Source of the DNA: DTPS01 sp049591295
GTDB lineage: Bacteria; Acidobacteriota; UBA4820; DSQY01
Reading direction: 5' to 3'
DNA length: 38,807 nucleotides
NCBI GenBank assembly: GCA_049591295.1
Contig: JBAWEQ010000125.1
Location: 1 to 38,807 of the forward strand
How positions within the stretch are numbered: position 1 is the first letter of the stretch; every line of letters starts with the position of its first letter. The notes beneath the pieces are model-generated. The model saw only the letters and a program-made list of their open reading frames with translations, did not search any database and had not been told where the DNA came from. The translations under genes were made by a program, and so were the position numbers. Of this stretch, positions 1 through 7,655 are shown in pieces.

Positions 1-34
1 ATGGCCGGGGAGGCCGCGCCGGCCCCATGATGGG

Positions 35-967
35 ATGACCGCCGGCGGGTCCCCGACCGAAGTCCAGCCAAGGAGCCCTTTGGTGGCGCCACTTCACCCT
101 CTGGCCAGTCTTGGCGTAGATCCGAACGGAAGGTCCCAGGCCACGCCGTCCGGGTCTCCACCGGGCACGGGGGCAGGACCTGGTGCCGAGGGGGCAGCGA
201 AAGCGTCCCCAGAAGACGCCGGCCGCCGGGCACCCGCGGAACCCTTGGGCTGCCGCCGCCTCTTTCTGCGGCTCTTCGCCGTGGCCCTCCTCTGCGGCCT
301 CCTCCTGCTGGCCTTCACCGCCTTCGAGCTCGCGACCTGGCCCGACGTGGCCCGGCTCGCCCGTCACAATCCCGCCACCACGGCTTTCATCGAGCGGTAC
401 AAGGCGCGCCTCCGGCGTGAGGGCAAGCCGCCCGTGGTGGCGTGGCACTGGGTCCCATACGGCGCCATCTCGCCCAATCTCAAGCGGGCGGTCCTCGTCT
501 CGGAGAATATCGACTTCTTCTCGGACAAGGGATTCGATTTCCGCGAGATCGAGGACTCGCTCAAGGAGGCATGGCAGGAGAAGAGGCTGCCGCGAGGGGC
601 CTCGACCATCACCCAGCAGGTAGCCAAGAATCTCTGGCTGAATCCCTCCTACAACCCCTTGCGCAAGCTGAAGGAGGCCGCGCTGACGGTGCAGCTCGAC
701 CGGGAACTCGATAAGGGAAGAGTCCTGGAGATCTATCTGAACGTGGCCCAGTTCGGTCCGGGGATTTTCGGTGCCGAGGCAGCCAGCGAGGCCTATTTCC
801 ACAAGCCCGCATCGGCCCTGACCGACGAGGAGGCCGCCCAACTCGCCGCCGGCCTCCCGGCGCCCGACGCCTGGCATCCCGGCAGTTCCAACCGGACCTA
901 CCGCTGGCGCGTGGGCCTCATCCTCCGCCGCATGGAAAAGGCCCAGTTCCTCAAGAAGCTTGTATAG
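35..967 (+). CDS. mtgA: Monofunctional peptidoglycan glycosyltransferase
   Basis: Polymerises lipid II into glycan strands at the inner membrane, with no transpeptidase domain. A Pro/Gly/Ala-rich N-terminal stretch (residues 1-72) precedes one membrane helix (about 75-97) and a GT51 glycosyltransferase domain (about 140-300). Visible GT51 signatures are SENIDFFSDKGFDF (about 156-169, Glu157 in the catalytic position) and RGASTITQQVAKNL (187-200). At 310 residues it is about 70 longer than typical MtgA; all the excess lies before the membrane helix, so the true start could be further downstream, although no better start is obvious. It stands alone: the next gene starts 350 bp away behind its own promoter. 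Product call is firm; the N-terminus is not. Confidence 0.88.
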   Translation: MTAGGSPTEVQPRSPLVAPLHPLASLGVDPNGRSQATPSGSPPGTGAGPGAEGAAKASPEDAGRRAPAEPLGCRRLFLRLFAVALLCGLLLLAFTAFELATWPDVARLARHNPATTAFIERYKARLRREGKPPVVAWHWVPYGAISPNLKRAVLVSENIDFFSDKGFDFREIEDSLKEAWQEKRLPRGASTITQQVAKNLWLNPSYNPLRKLKEAALTVQLDRELDKGRVLEIYLNVAQFGPGIFGAEAASEAYFHKPASALTDEEAAQLAAGLPAPDAWHPGSSNRTYRWRVGLILRRMEKAQFLKKLV

Positions 968-1152
968 AGCGGAGTGGCGGGATTCCCGATTGGGGAAAGG
1001 CCTCCGCGGCGATCTGCCCCCCCGCGCCTGCCTTCCGCTCCCTGCTCTCCACCTGACGGGCGATCATCGACCACCGACGACGGACGGCTGACCGCCGACC
1101 CACGGGTCCCGCCCGGCTCATCAGGCCTGAGTACTTTGGCCTCCATTTCACC
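968..1152. other. Non-coding spacer before the thi4 promoter
   Basis: No convincing gene on either strand. It contains an isolated ACCTGA string near 1072, but the partner motifs of a TPP riboswitch are missing and it lies upstream of the promoter at 1153, so I do not call a riboswitch. Confidence 0.5.
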
Positions 1153-1185
1153 TTGACGAACCTACAATAAGAGCATATGTTCATT
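1153..1185 (+). promoter_or_regulatory. Promoter with operator-like palindrome upstream of thi4
   Basis: TTGACG (1153-1158), a 17-bp spacer and TATGTT (1176-1181) form a sigma70-type promoter. The -10 box lies inside the near-perfect palindrome GAGCATATGTTC (1171-1182). The 18-bp block TAAGAGCATATGTTCATT (1168-1185) recurs with one change at 3550-3567, in the same place relative to a second promoter. An operator over a -10 box is typical of repression, or of activation by DNA distortion. The DUF134-family protein encoded downstream is the best candidate ligand (inference). The 5' leader to the GTG of thi4 would be about 130 nt. Confidence 0.7.
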
Positions 1186-1319
1186 AAAGTGGCTCGCGCG
1201 TCTGCTATGTGTTCCTCCTGGCTCCCCACCGAGCGGGCCACGAAGGATTGGACTCTCTTCAGCGGGGCAGTTACGACGCTTCATCCGTGGTCGGCGGATG
1301 AGGACAGGAGATTCAGACG

Positions 1320-2102
1320 GTGGGCTATGAAACCGAGGTGTCGCGGGCGATTTTGAAGACATTCACCGAAGAGTTCAAACAGCGGATTCGGAGCCAGGTC
1401 ATCATTGTGGGAGCCGGGCCATCGGGCCTCGTCTGTGCCTGGCGCCTTGCCCAGAAAGGACTCCAGGTGACGATTTTGGAGAAGCGCCTGACACCGGGCG
1501 GGGGCCTGTGGGGCGGTGGTATGGGAATGGGCGAGTCGATCGTGGAGAGCGCGGAGGCCCCCCTGCTGGATGAGCTGGCGGTTCACTACCGCACCGCCGA
1601 CGAAGGGTTGCTCGTCGCCCAGGCCGCGGAGCTGGCTTCCGCCTTAGTCCTTCGTGCGCTTCAATCGGGTGCCGCGCTGCTCAATCTGACCTACCTGGAA
1701 GACCTCGTGGTGAAGAAGGGGCGTGTGACGGGCGTGGTAGTGAACCGAACCCTGGTTGGGGAGATGTTGCCCGTCGATCCCTTGGCCCTCGACGCCCGCG
1801 CCGTCTTGGACGCAACGGGCCACGAAGCGGTCGCGGCTTCTCTATTGATTCGACGTGCCCTGCTACCGCCAGGGAGGGGCACCGGAGGCGAGGGCCCCAT
1901 GGACGCCCGTGCCGCCGAGGCCTTCGTGGTAGCTAACACCCAGGAGATCTGTCCGGGGCTTTTCCTTGCAGGGATGAGCGTCTGTTCGGTATTGGGGGGC
2001 CCCCGCATGGGCCCCATCTTCGGGGGAATGCTACGCTCGGGCGCCCGGGCTGCGGAGATTATCTCGAGTGCGCTGGAGGCAGCCCCGATGGAGGAGGAGT
2101 GA
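1320..2102 (+). CDS. thi4: Thi4-family thiazole synthase (ADP-thiazole synthase type)
   Basis: Thi4 enzymes build the ADP-thiazole precursor of thiamine from NAD, glycine and a sulfur source. The protein has the FAD/NAD-fold loop VGAGPSG (30-36), the GGGLWGGGMGM segment (60-70), an ATGH motif (165-168) and the C-terminal MGPIFGGM block. Length (260 residues) matches archaeal and bacterial Thi4. In yeast THI4 a Cys donates its own sulfur, and in sulfide-dependent methanogen enzymes this position is His (in LHVDP). Here the segment reads MLPVDPLAL, with Pro151 at that place, so the protein has neither residue. That argues against a suicide mechanism and for sulfide use or a changed function. 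GTG start preceded by an AGGACAGGAG-like ribosome site. No other thiamine genes lie nearby; it heads the operon that continues with the CGGC protein, whose start overlaps its stop. Confidence 0.83.
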   Translation: MGYETEVSRAILKTFTEEFKQRIRSQVIIVGAGPSGLVCAWRLAQKGLQVTILEKRLTPGGGLWGGGMGMGESIVESAEAPLLDELAVHYRTADEGLLVAQAAELASALVLRALQSGAALLNLTYLEDLVVKKGRVTGVVVNRTLVGEMLPVDPLALDARAVLDATGHEAVAASLLIRRALLPPGRGTGGEGPMDARAAEAFVVANTQEICPGLFLAGMSVCSVLGGPRMGPIFGGMLRSGARAAEIISSALEAAPMEEE

Positions 2103-2548
2103 CCGTGACGCGAATCGGGATCATCATTTGCGACCGATACCGCGGATGCGCCGGGGGCAAATGCTTTCGTGCGCTCCGCGAACGGGTCGGGGCCTTCTCG
2201 CGGTACGCCTCTGTTGAGGCGGTGGAGATTGTGGGGTATTCCACCTGCGGAGGCTGTCCCGGCGGCAACGTGGAATCGGTGCCCTCCGAGATGATGAAGA
2301 ACGGCGCCGAGGCGATCCACCTTGCCACGGGCCTCGTGGTGGGCTATCCACCGTGTCCCTACCTGGGCGAGTTCAAGGCCTACATCGAGACCCGTTTGGG
2401 GATTCCCGTCATCGTGGGCACCCATCCCATCCCCCAAAAGTATTTCGAGGTCCATCGAAAGCTCCCCTTCTGGGAAAAGGTGCACATGGAGGAGATGGCG
2501 GGGGCCTTGCTGGGTGAGGAACCGGGCGTCATGAAGGCTTATGACTGA
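2099..2548 (+). CDS. CGGC-domain protein (first copy)
   Basis: A 149-residue protein of the CGGC family, small cytoplasmic proteins proposed to bind metal or carry redox chemistry through clustered cysteines. Visible are IIICDRYRGCAGGKC (residues 8-22), the diagnostic STCGGCPGGN near 49-58, and PPCPYLGEF followed by a GTHPIP segment. The GTG start overlaps the thi4 stop (GTGA), so it is probably translationally coupled; an in-frame GTG two codons later is an alternative. A shorter paralogue lies at 7656, and both end their core with the GTH motif. Exact biochemical function is unknown for the family. Confidence 0.8.
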   Translation: MTVTRIGIIICDRYRGCAGGKCFRALRERVGAFSRYASVEAVEIVGYSTCGGCPGGNVESVPSEMMKNGAEAIHLATGLVVGYPPCPYLGEFKAYIETRLGIPVIVGTHPIPQKYFEVHRKLPFWEKVHMEEMAGALLGEEPGVMKAYD

Positions 2549-2600
2549 TGGGGGTTTGCCCGCGGTTGCACCGCCAGGCGGAAGGAAGGCGGCAGGCCGT

Positions 2601-2624
2601 GTGGCCCGGTAGCGGGCCGGCCAC
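2601..2624 (+). other. GC-rich hairpin in leader of the next gene
   Basis: GTGGCCCG (2601-2608), loop GTAG, then CGGGCC and CCAC (2613-2624, two bulged G) can fold in the 128-nt gap between two operon genes. It has no T-run, so it is not a standard terminator. It may be an RNA-processing or stability structure, or chance in GC-rich DNA. Confidence 0.25.
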
Positions 2625-2676
2625 GTGAGGAAAGGGTACGCCTGGGCGCCGGGACGAGGCGCAAGAGGAGGTTGCC

Positions 2677-3141
2677 ATGGAACGGTCGCAATTGAGAGGG
2701 CACAGTCTCTTCCAGATGCTGCAACCGAAGCAGGTGGAAAAGATCAGCAATGCCACCGAGGAGCTGGTCGTCGAGGCTGGGGCAGCGGTGTATCAGGCCA
2801 GCGAGCCGGCCGAATTCTTCTTCCTCGTCAGGGAGGGACAGGTCGCGCTGCGAAGCGCCACGGCCGGCATCACCCTTCACGTGGACGACGTTCTGCCGGG
2901 CGAAGTCTTCGGCACCTGCCTCTGCCTTGGCAGGACGACCTACGCTCTCCAGGCGGTCTGCGTCCAAAGAAGCAAGCTTCTGCGCATGCGCACCGAAACC
3001 CTCAAGAAGATTCTCGACGAAGATCTGATCCTGGGGTACACCGTCCAGAGCTATATCTCCAGCGTCTACTTCCGGCGCTACATCGAAGCCATCACCCGTC
3101 TGCAGAGCGTGGTGAACTCCCTTCCCCTGAGCAATTCCTGA
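2677..3141 (+). CDS. Cyclic-nucleotide-binding-fold protein without DNA-binding domain
   Basis: A 154-residue protein with the CRP/FNR-type effector beta-barrel: LFQMLQPKQVEKI at the start, EPAEFFFLVREGQVALR in the barrel and LPGEVFGTCLCL in the phosphate-cassette region, followed by a helical stretch. The helix-turn-helix that normally follows is absent; the protein ends with a helical tail (about 120-150). It is therefore unlikely to bind DNA itself and may sense a ligand or redox state and act on a partner. Cys90, Cys92 and Cys104 are candidate redox or ligand residues. Ribosome site AAGAGGAGG lies 5-6 nt before the ATG. It sits between the CGGC gene and a small unknown gene in the thi4 operon. 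Confidence 0.72.
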   Translation: MERSQLRGHSLFQMLQPKQVEKISNATEELVVEAGAAVYQASEPAEFFFLVREGQVALRSATAGITLHVDDVLPGEVFGTCLCLGRTTYALQAVCVQRSKLLRMRTETLKKILDEDLILGYTVQSYISSVYFRRYIEAITRLQSVVNSLPLSNS

Positions 3142-3151
3142 GGAGACCGCC

Positions 3152-3469
3152 GTGACGGACGAGTCGCTCCTGGACGAACTGGGCCGCAGCCCCGTGGTAC
3201 AGATTTCCGCGGAAGACCTGGCCCGCCTCCTGAAGGCCGGCGAGTTGCTGAGGGAAGAGCAAACGGGCATGGGCGGGCCGCTGCGCCTGCTTGTATGGAG
3301 CGGCCGCCTGCTCTTCCAGGAGGAGACGCCCGAGCGGGCGATCCTGCTACGATCATTGCCTTCCAAGGAGGCGGCCGAGCACCTCCTTCAGAGTCGTCTC
3401 GCCACGTACGAGCGCATGTGGGACGGCTGCGGCTGCCACATCGACTACTTCGGCGAGAATCCCTCATAA
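3152..3469 (+). CDS. Small unknown protein with C-terminal GCGCH motif
   Basis: A 105-residue cytoplasmic protein I do not recognise. It starts at a GTG 10 nt after the previous stop with a GAGGAG ribosome site, so it belongs to the operon. It is acidic and helical in the first half. The only cysteines are in MWDGCGCHIDYF near the C-terminus, a possible metal or redox site. Its coupling to the cyclic-nucleotide-fold protein suggests the two work together (inference). It is the last gene before the second promoter at 3535. Confidence 0.65.
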   Translation: MTDESLLDELGRSPVVQISAEDLARLLKAGELLREEQTGMGGPLRLLVWSGRLLFQEETPERAILLRSLPSKEAAEHLLQSRLATYERMWDGCGCHIDYFGENPS

Positions 3470-3534
3470 GCTCCCAGCCCCCAGGTCGCTGACACAGGCT
3501 TCGAGGCGGACCAACCCATCATGAGAAAAGGGGC

Positions 3535-3567
3535 TTGACAGGGAGCCATTAAGAACATATGTTCATT
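3535..3567 (+). promoter_or_regulatory. Promoter with perfect palindromic operator upstream of DUF134 gene
   Basis: A consensus -35 TTGACA (3535-3540), a 17-bp spacer and -10 TATGTT (3558-3563). The perfect 12-bp palindrome GAACATATGTTC (3553-3564) covers the -10. The longer block TAAGAACATATGTTCATT (3550-3567) differs at one base from the copy upstream of thi4 (1168-1185). The site sits directly in front of a DNA-binding-protein gene, which suggests autoregulation. Transcription would start near 3570. This rules out the ATG at 3559 inside the palindrome as the start codon and favours 3601. Confidence 0.78.
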
Positions 3568-3600
3568 TATAGGGCCGATGAGCCCGGCGGAGTGGATGGC

Positions 3601-3999
3601 ATGCCTAGACCCTATCGCCTGCGGCGGGTTTCAGAAAAGCCAAGCATCCTGGGGCTCAAACCGCTGGGAATCCCCATGGACGAACTGGACGTCATTGCCC
3701 TGGGGCTGGACGAAGCCGAGGCCATCCGTCTCGCGGACCGCGAGGGCCTGTACCAGGAGCAGGCGGCCGAGCAGATGGGGGTCTCCCGGGTCACCTTCGG
3801 CCGAATTCTCCAGAGGGCGCACGCGAAAATGGCCGAGGCTCTCCTTGAGGGCAAGGCCCTCCTCATCGGGGAGGGACCGGTGCGCTTCGGCCCCCGCCCG
3901 GACGACGCCTGTCCGGTCCACGGAGGACCCAGGCGGCGGGGACGGGCGTGCCGGTGTGAGCCGATTCGTGATCAAGACGAAGAAGGAGACGGGACATGA
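3601..3999 (+). CDS. DUF134-family DNA-binding regulator
   Basis: A 132-residue DUF134-family protein (sigma-70 region-4-like helix-turn-helix). It begins MPRPYRLRRV, as the family usually does, then LDEAEAIRLADREGLYQEQA (about 42-61) and the HTH MGVSRVTFGRILQRA, then a basic tail with CPVHGG and CRC. The Cys residues that many family members carry near the N-terminus are missing here (RRVSEKPSILG). An in-frame ATG at 3559 would add 14 codons, but it lies inside the operator and upstream of the expected transcription start; the ATG at 3601 has GGAG 9 nt upstream. It is the likely regulator of its own gene and of the thi4 operon, given the shared operator. Family members often neighbour NifX-like and Gly-rich small proteins, as here. 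Confidence 0.85.
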   Translation: MPRPYRLRRVSEKPSILGLKPLGIPMDELDVIALGLDEAEAIRLADREGLYQEQAAEQMGVSRVTFGRILQRAHAKMAEALLEGKALLIGEGPVRFGPRPDDACPVHGGPRRRGRACRCEPIRDQDEEGDGT

Positions 4000-4268
4000 A
4001 CGGACAGCGAGGATACGGAGGCGGCGGAGGCCGCCGGTCGGAAGAGGCGGCGCCGAGGGGTGCCGGCCAGGGCGGACAGCCGCGGGGCGGCGGGCGAGGT
4101 CGCTGCTGGGGTGGCGCTCGGGGCCGTGGCCTGGGAGCCGGGGATGCTGCCTCATCGGTCGGCCCAGCTCCCCGACGAGCCGGGTTTGCCGACTGGGTAG
4201 AGGCGTTCGAACGGCGCATCCAGGCACTCGAAGATCGCCTGGCGGGGAAGCCTCCCGCAACGCCGTGA
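3996..4268 (+). CDS. Gly/Arg-rich small protein with C-terminal coiled coil
   Basis: A 90-residue protein whose ATG overlaps the DUF134 stop (ATGA). Residues 1-55 are rich in Gly and Arg; residues 63-84 (ADWVEAFERRIQALEDRL) form a short amphipathic helix. This layout resembles the DUF5320-type small proteins that commonly sit beside DUF134 and NifX-like genes, but the match is by composition and context only. It lacks the CxxC motifs some of those carry. Confidence 0.6.
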   Translation: MNGQRGYGGGGGRRSEEAAPRGAGQGGQPRGGGRGRCWGGARGRGLGAGDAASSVGPAPRRAGFADWVEAFERRIQALEDRLAGKPPATP

Positions 4269-4380
4269 GGAGGATCCTATCGAGAGCGGGGCGCCGGAGG
4301 GCGGTGACGGATACCTCCACAGCCTCCCGGGCTGAAAGGGGGCTCTTCAAGCGGGGCTTCTCTTTGGAAAGGAGCTAATC

Positions 4381-4884
4381 ATGAAGGCGCGATGGATAGT
4401 CCTGCTGGGTCTGCTCACGGTGGTACTGGTCGCCGCCGTGCCGCTTACCCTCCCGAGAAACAAAGCGGGGCGGGTGCAGTATGTGGAAGTGACGCAAGTG
4501 CCGGGAGTCCCGCCGACGGAACTCATGAAGCGGGCCCGCCTCTGGCTTGCGCAGCGCGCCCATACGGCGGCCGACGTGACGGTGGGCGAAGAACCGCACT
4601 GCATCATGGCGGGCGATTCCTTCCAGGTGCCCCGCCAGGGCATGCCCATTACGGTCTTCTACACCCTGGCCTTCGAGGCCCAAGGGAATGCCCTCTGCTC
4701 GACGGTGGGTGCCTTTAGCGTTTTCGACGGCAGCGTCCGGCGCCCGCTCGAATACTACTTGAAGGCAGACGGCACGGCCAGAATGAACGCCTGGCTCGTG
4801 GAGTCGGTGGATCAGCAGGCGCGCGGGCTGCTGGCGGACCTGCACCAAGCCCTGGGCACCAGCCCCGCCGCCGCCAAGAAATAG
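4381..4884 (+). CDS. Exported or membrane-anchored DUF4468-like protein
   Basis: A 167-residue protein with a clear N-terminal hydrophobic helix (about 5-24) after MKARW, either a signal peptide or an anchor. The rest resembles the DUF4468 fold (TBP-like): VEVTQVPGVPPTELMKRARL near 36-55, then strands around ITVFYTLAFEAQ and a C-terminal helix. No catalytic motif. Ribosome site AAAGGAG 6 nt upstream; six nucleotides separate it from the next gene. The family call is from pattern memory and uncertain; function unknown. Confidence 0.6.
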   Translation: MKARWIVLLGLLTVVLVAAVPLTLPRNKAGRVQYVEVTQVPGVPPTELMKRARLWLAQRAHTAADVTVGEEPHCIMAGDSFQVPRQGMPITVFYTLAFEAQGNALCSTVGAFSVFDGSVRRPLEYYLKADGTARMNAWLVESVDQQARGLLADLHQALGTSPAAAKK

Positions 4885-4889
4885 CGCGG

Positions 4890-5549
4890 ATGGCTCCTTG
4901 GGAACCGGAGGATTACGGCATGCGGCGCGCGAGGCAGATCTACTATGATGCCTTCTCCAGGGTCTACGACCGTTTCGTGGCCATGCACTCGCGCGACAGC
5001 CAGCGAGGGGTGCGGGAGTTTCTGGCGGGCCTGCTGCCCGAGGGCGGTACAGGGACGGTCCTCGATCTCTGCACTGGCACGGGGGCCCTCCTGCCCTACC
5101 TCGCCGACAAGGTGGCCCCAGCGGGGAAGGTGGCGGGCCTCGATTTCTCCAGGGGCATGCTGCGGGAGGGAGCCCGCAAGACGAGCGCCTGGGCCAACGT
5201 CCTTCTCGTTCAGGGCGAGGCGGGGAGCCTGCCCTTCGCGACCGGCTCCTTCCGTGCCATCACCTGCTCCCACGCCTTCTACGAGCTCAAGGGCGACACC
5301 CGCGAGCGGGCGCTCCGGGAGATCGGGCGCGTGCTCCAGCCCGGCGGCGTCTTCTTCATGATGGAGCACGACCTTCCCCAGCGCCCGTTGACCCGCTTCC
5401 TCTTCTACGTCCGCCTCGCGGTGGCGGGCGCCGGCCGGGTTCGGGGTTTCCTGCGCCAGGAGCGGGCGATCCTGGAGGCACATTTCGCCCGGGTCGAGAA
5501 GATTCTCTCCCCCTCGGGGCGCTCCAAGGTGATGGTGTGTTGGAAGTGA
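4890..5549 (+). CDS. Class I SAM-dependent methyltransferase (first of three)
   Basis: A 219-residue UbiE/Methyltransf_11-like enzyme. Motif I is VLDLCTGTGALLPYL, followed by the acidic loop AGLDFSRGML, motif PFATGSFRAITCSHAFYEL and post-motif LQPGGVFFMMEHD. It ends in KVMVCWK. The Cys residues in motif I, in ITCSH and near the C-terminus are not the CxxC pairs typical of classical arsenite methyltransferases, so the substrate is open. An in-frame ATG at 4920 is an alternative start. It is packed between the DUF4468-like gene and the flavin oxidoreductase in the same operon as two further methyltransferases. Confidence 0.82.
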   Translation: MAPWEPEDYGMRRARQIYYDAFSRVYDRFVAMHSRDSQRGVREFLAGLLPEGGTGTVLDLCTGTGALLPYLADKVAPAGKVAGLDFSRGMLREGARKTSAWANVLLVQGEAGSLPFATGSFRAITCSHAFYELKGDTRERALREIGRVLQPGGVFFMMEHDLPQRPLTRFLFYVRLAVAGAGRVRGFLRQERAILEAHFARVEKILSPSGRSKVMVCWK

Positions 5550-5601
5550 CACGACGATGGGTGCCGCTCGAGGCCAGGCCCGGCGGCACCGGGAGCGGAG
5601 C

Positions 5602-7500
5602 ATGATGGACTTACTCGAACCGTGGACGCTGGATTCTCTCTCCTTGCGGAACCGCATCTGGATGGCACCGCTCAAGACCGCCTTCGGCACGCCGGAAGGC
5701 CGGGTCACCGAGAGGCACCTCCACTTCTACGGAAAAATCGCGCGGGGCGGGGCGGGCCTGCTGATCATCGAGCCCGTGCCCGTGCGGTGGGAGGGCCGCG
5801 AGCACCCGAGGCAGCTGGCCGTCACCTTGGCGGACAGCACCTCGCAGCTGTCGAAGATCACGTCCGTGATCCACGAAGGCGGGGCGCTTGCCGGACTCAA
5901 CCTGAACCACGCGGGGAGGGCGGCCAACCCCAAGGCCAGCGGCACACAGCCCGTCGCCCCGTCGGCCTGCGCCTGTCCGGCCAAGCAAACCCAGGCCCGG
6001 GAGCTCCTCCCCGAGGAGATCGAGGGCATCATCGCCGCCTTCGGCCAGGCCGCCGCCGTGGCCGAGGCCGCGGGCTTCGACTGGATCGAGATCCAGGCGG
6101 GCCACGGCTACCTCGTGCAGCAGTTCCTCGAACCTTCCGTCAACCGCCGCCCGGATGCCTACGGTCAGGATCCCCTGCTCTTCGCGCGGAGGGTGCTGGA
6201 AGCGGTGTCGGGCGCCTCCGCCCTTCCCACGAGCCTCCGCGTGACCCTCGGCGACCCTGAAGACCTGGGGCAGACAGAGCGCCTCCGGATGCTCCTGGAG
6301 ATGGCCCGCGCCCACCGCGTGTCGGCCATCCACGTGGGCATGGGCGACGCCTGCACCGATGCGCCCTGGTACTACCACCACGGCTCCCTCCCCGAGGTAC
6401 CGCAGGAAGCGACGCTGAGGACCATACGCGACCTGACCCCGCTGCCCCTGATCGCCGCCGGACGCATGGGCGACTTCAGGCGGGCCAACCGGATCCTCGA
6501 GGAGGGGCTGGCCGACGCCATCGCCCTCGGGCGGCCCCTCGTGGCCGACCCCGGGCTGCCCGCCAAGTGGCAGGCCGGCGCCTTCGACGCGGTCGTGGCC
6601 TGCGGCTCCTGCCTCCAGGGCTGCCTCGCCAAGGTGGCCAAGGGAGAGGGCCTCTCGTGCATCGTGAACCCCTCCGTGGGTCGAGCTCCCGTGGTTCCCG
6701 CCGCGAAGCGCCGACGGACGCTGGTGGCGGGAGCGGGACCGGCGGGCCTCAGTGCAGCGCTCGCGCTCTGGGAGCGGGGCCACGGCGTCATCGTGGCGGA
6801 GACCGGACCGGAGGCGGGCGGCACCTTCCGCGCCGCGCCGCTCTCTCCCGGAAAGGAGTCCATGCGGCGGCCGCTGACGGGCCTCTTGAAGGCGGTGGAG
6901 TGGGCGGAGATTCCCGTCCTCACCAACCAGAGCGTAGACGAGGCCTTCCTGCGGAAAGTGCACCCCGAGGTCCTCGTCTGGGCCGTGGGGGCCGAGGCGG
7001 TCCGGCCGTCCATCGACGGGCTGGACACCGTGCCCGTGCTCACCTCGAAAGAGTACTACCTGGGCGGCCGCGAGCTTCCCGGCCGGAGGGTCCTGGTCCT
7101 GGGCGGCGGCCTCGTCGGCGTGGAGGCGGCGGAGAAGCTGGTCCTGGAGGGGCGCGAGGTGATCGTGGTGGAGATGCTCCCAGAAATGGGCGGCGGCATG
7201 GAGGTCGTGGGCAAGGCCCTGCTCTTCAAGCGGCTCGCGGCCCTCTCTCGTCTCACGCTGCTCACCTCCACGACGGTCCTCCGGATCGGCAGGGATGCCC
7301 TGGAAGTGCAAACGCCCGACGGGCCCAAGACACTGGCCCCGGTGGAGGCGGTGCTCCTGGCCGCGGGACTGCGGCCCGAACCCCTGCCCGAATTTCTCCG
7401 GGCGCTCGTCCCGGAGATCCACGTGGTGGGCGACGCCCAAGCGCCCCGCGACGTCGAGAGCGCCGTTCGCGAGGGCTGCGAGGCGGGGCTGGCTGTGTGA
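5602..7500 (+). CDS. Old-Yellow-Enzyme-type NADH:flavin oxidoreductase with Fe-S and FAD domains
   Basis: A 632-residue member of the 2,4-dienoyl-CoA reductase/2-enoate reductase/trimethylamine dehydrogenase group. Order: FMN-binding TIM barrel (1-330) with QAGHGYLVQQFLEPSVNRR (about 166-184) and GRPLVADP; a [4Fe-4S] site C334-x2-C337-x3-C341-x11-C353 followed by NP; an FAD-binding Rossmann unit (VAGAGPAGLSAAL near 375); and an NAD(P)-binding Rossmann unit (VLVLGGGLVGVEAAEKL near 497). It reduces an activated double bond or similar acceptor with NAD(P)H; the substrate cannot be read from sequence. ATG at 5602 chosen for its GGGAG/GGAG ribosome site and because the family begins at the LLEPWTL stretch; an in-frame upstream ATG at 5557 has none of these. 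A natural reductant generator for the redox proteins beside it (inference). Confidence 0.88.
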   Translation: MMDLLEPWTLDSLSLRNRIWMAPLKTAFGTPEGRVTERHLHFYGKIARGGAGLLIIEPVPVRWEGREHPRQLAVTLADSTSQLSKITSVIHEGGALAGLNLNHAGRAANPKASGTQPVAPSACACPAKQTQARELLPEEIEGIIAAFGQAAAVAEAAGFDWIEIQAGHGYLVQQFLEPSVNRRPDAYGQDPLLFARRVLEAVSGASALPTSLRVTLGDPEDLGQTERLRMLLEMARAHRVSAIHVGMGDACTDAPWYYHHGSLPEVPQEATLRTIRDLTPLPLIAAGRMGDFRRANRILEEGLADAIALGRPLVADPGLPAKWQAGAFDAVVACGSCLQGCLAKVAKGEGLSCIVNPSVGRAPVVPAAKRRRTLVAGAGPAGLSAALALWERGHGVIVAETGPEAGGTFRAAPLSPGKESMRRPLTGLLKAVEWAEIPVLTNQSVDEAFLRKVHPEVLVWAVGAEAVRPSIDGLDTVPVLTSKEYYLGGRELPGRRVLVLGGGLVGVEAAEKLVLEGREVIVVEMLPEMGGGMEVVGKALLFKRLAALSRLTLLTSTTVLRIGRDALEVQTPDGPKTLAPVEAVLLAAGLRPEPLPEFLRALVPEIHVVGDAQAPRDVESAVREGCEAGLAV

Positions 7501-7510
7501 GGGCCGGGGC

Positions 7511-7637
7511 TAGGTGACTAGGTGATTGGGTGACTAGGTGACTAGGTGACTAGGAAACCAGGAGAGGAGGCAAGGGCCCAGCGTCTCGCGTTTCGCGTTT
7601 CGCGTCCAGCGTCTCGCGTCCAGCGTCTCGCGTCTCG
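7511..7637 (+). repeat. Two short tandem repeat tracts in an operon gap
   Basis: First tract (7511-7554): about 5.5 copies of the 8-mer TAGGTGAC with two variant units. Second tract (about 7581-7637): reiterations of GCGTCTCGCGT, GCGTTTC and CCAGCGTCTC. The second tract recurs in inverted orientation near 31532-31562. No coding sense, no hairpin with a T-run. Such tracts change copy number easily. Confidence 0.8.
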
Positions 7638-7655
7638 CTCGAAAGGGGGGTTCCC

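Noticed and set aside
1021..1319. TPP riboswitch before thi4
   Set aside because: Only an isolated ACCTGA is present, upstream of the promoter; the conserved core motifs are missing.
1320..2102. A thiamine biosynthesis operon
   Set aside because: No thiC, thiD, thiE or thiS-type gene accompanies thi4; neighbours are redox and metal-type proteins.
3559..3600. ATG at 3559 as start of the DUF134 gene
   Set aside because: It lies inside the operator and upstream of the expected transcription start; the family N-terminus and a ribosome site match the ATG at 3601.
5611..7440. 609-codon minus-strand open frame
   Set aside because: Antisense shadow of the flavin oxidoreductase; His/Gly/Arg-rich with no domain signature.
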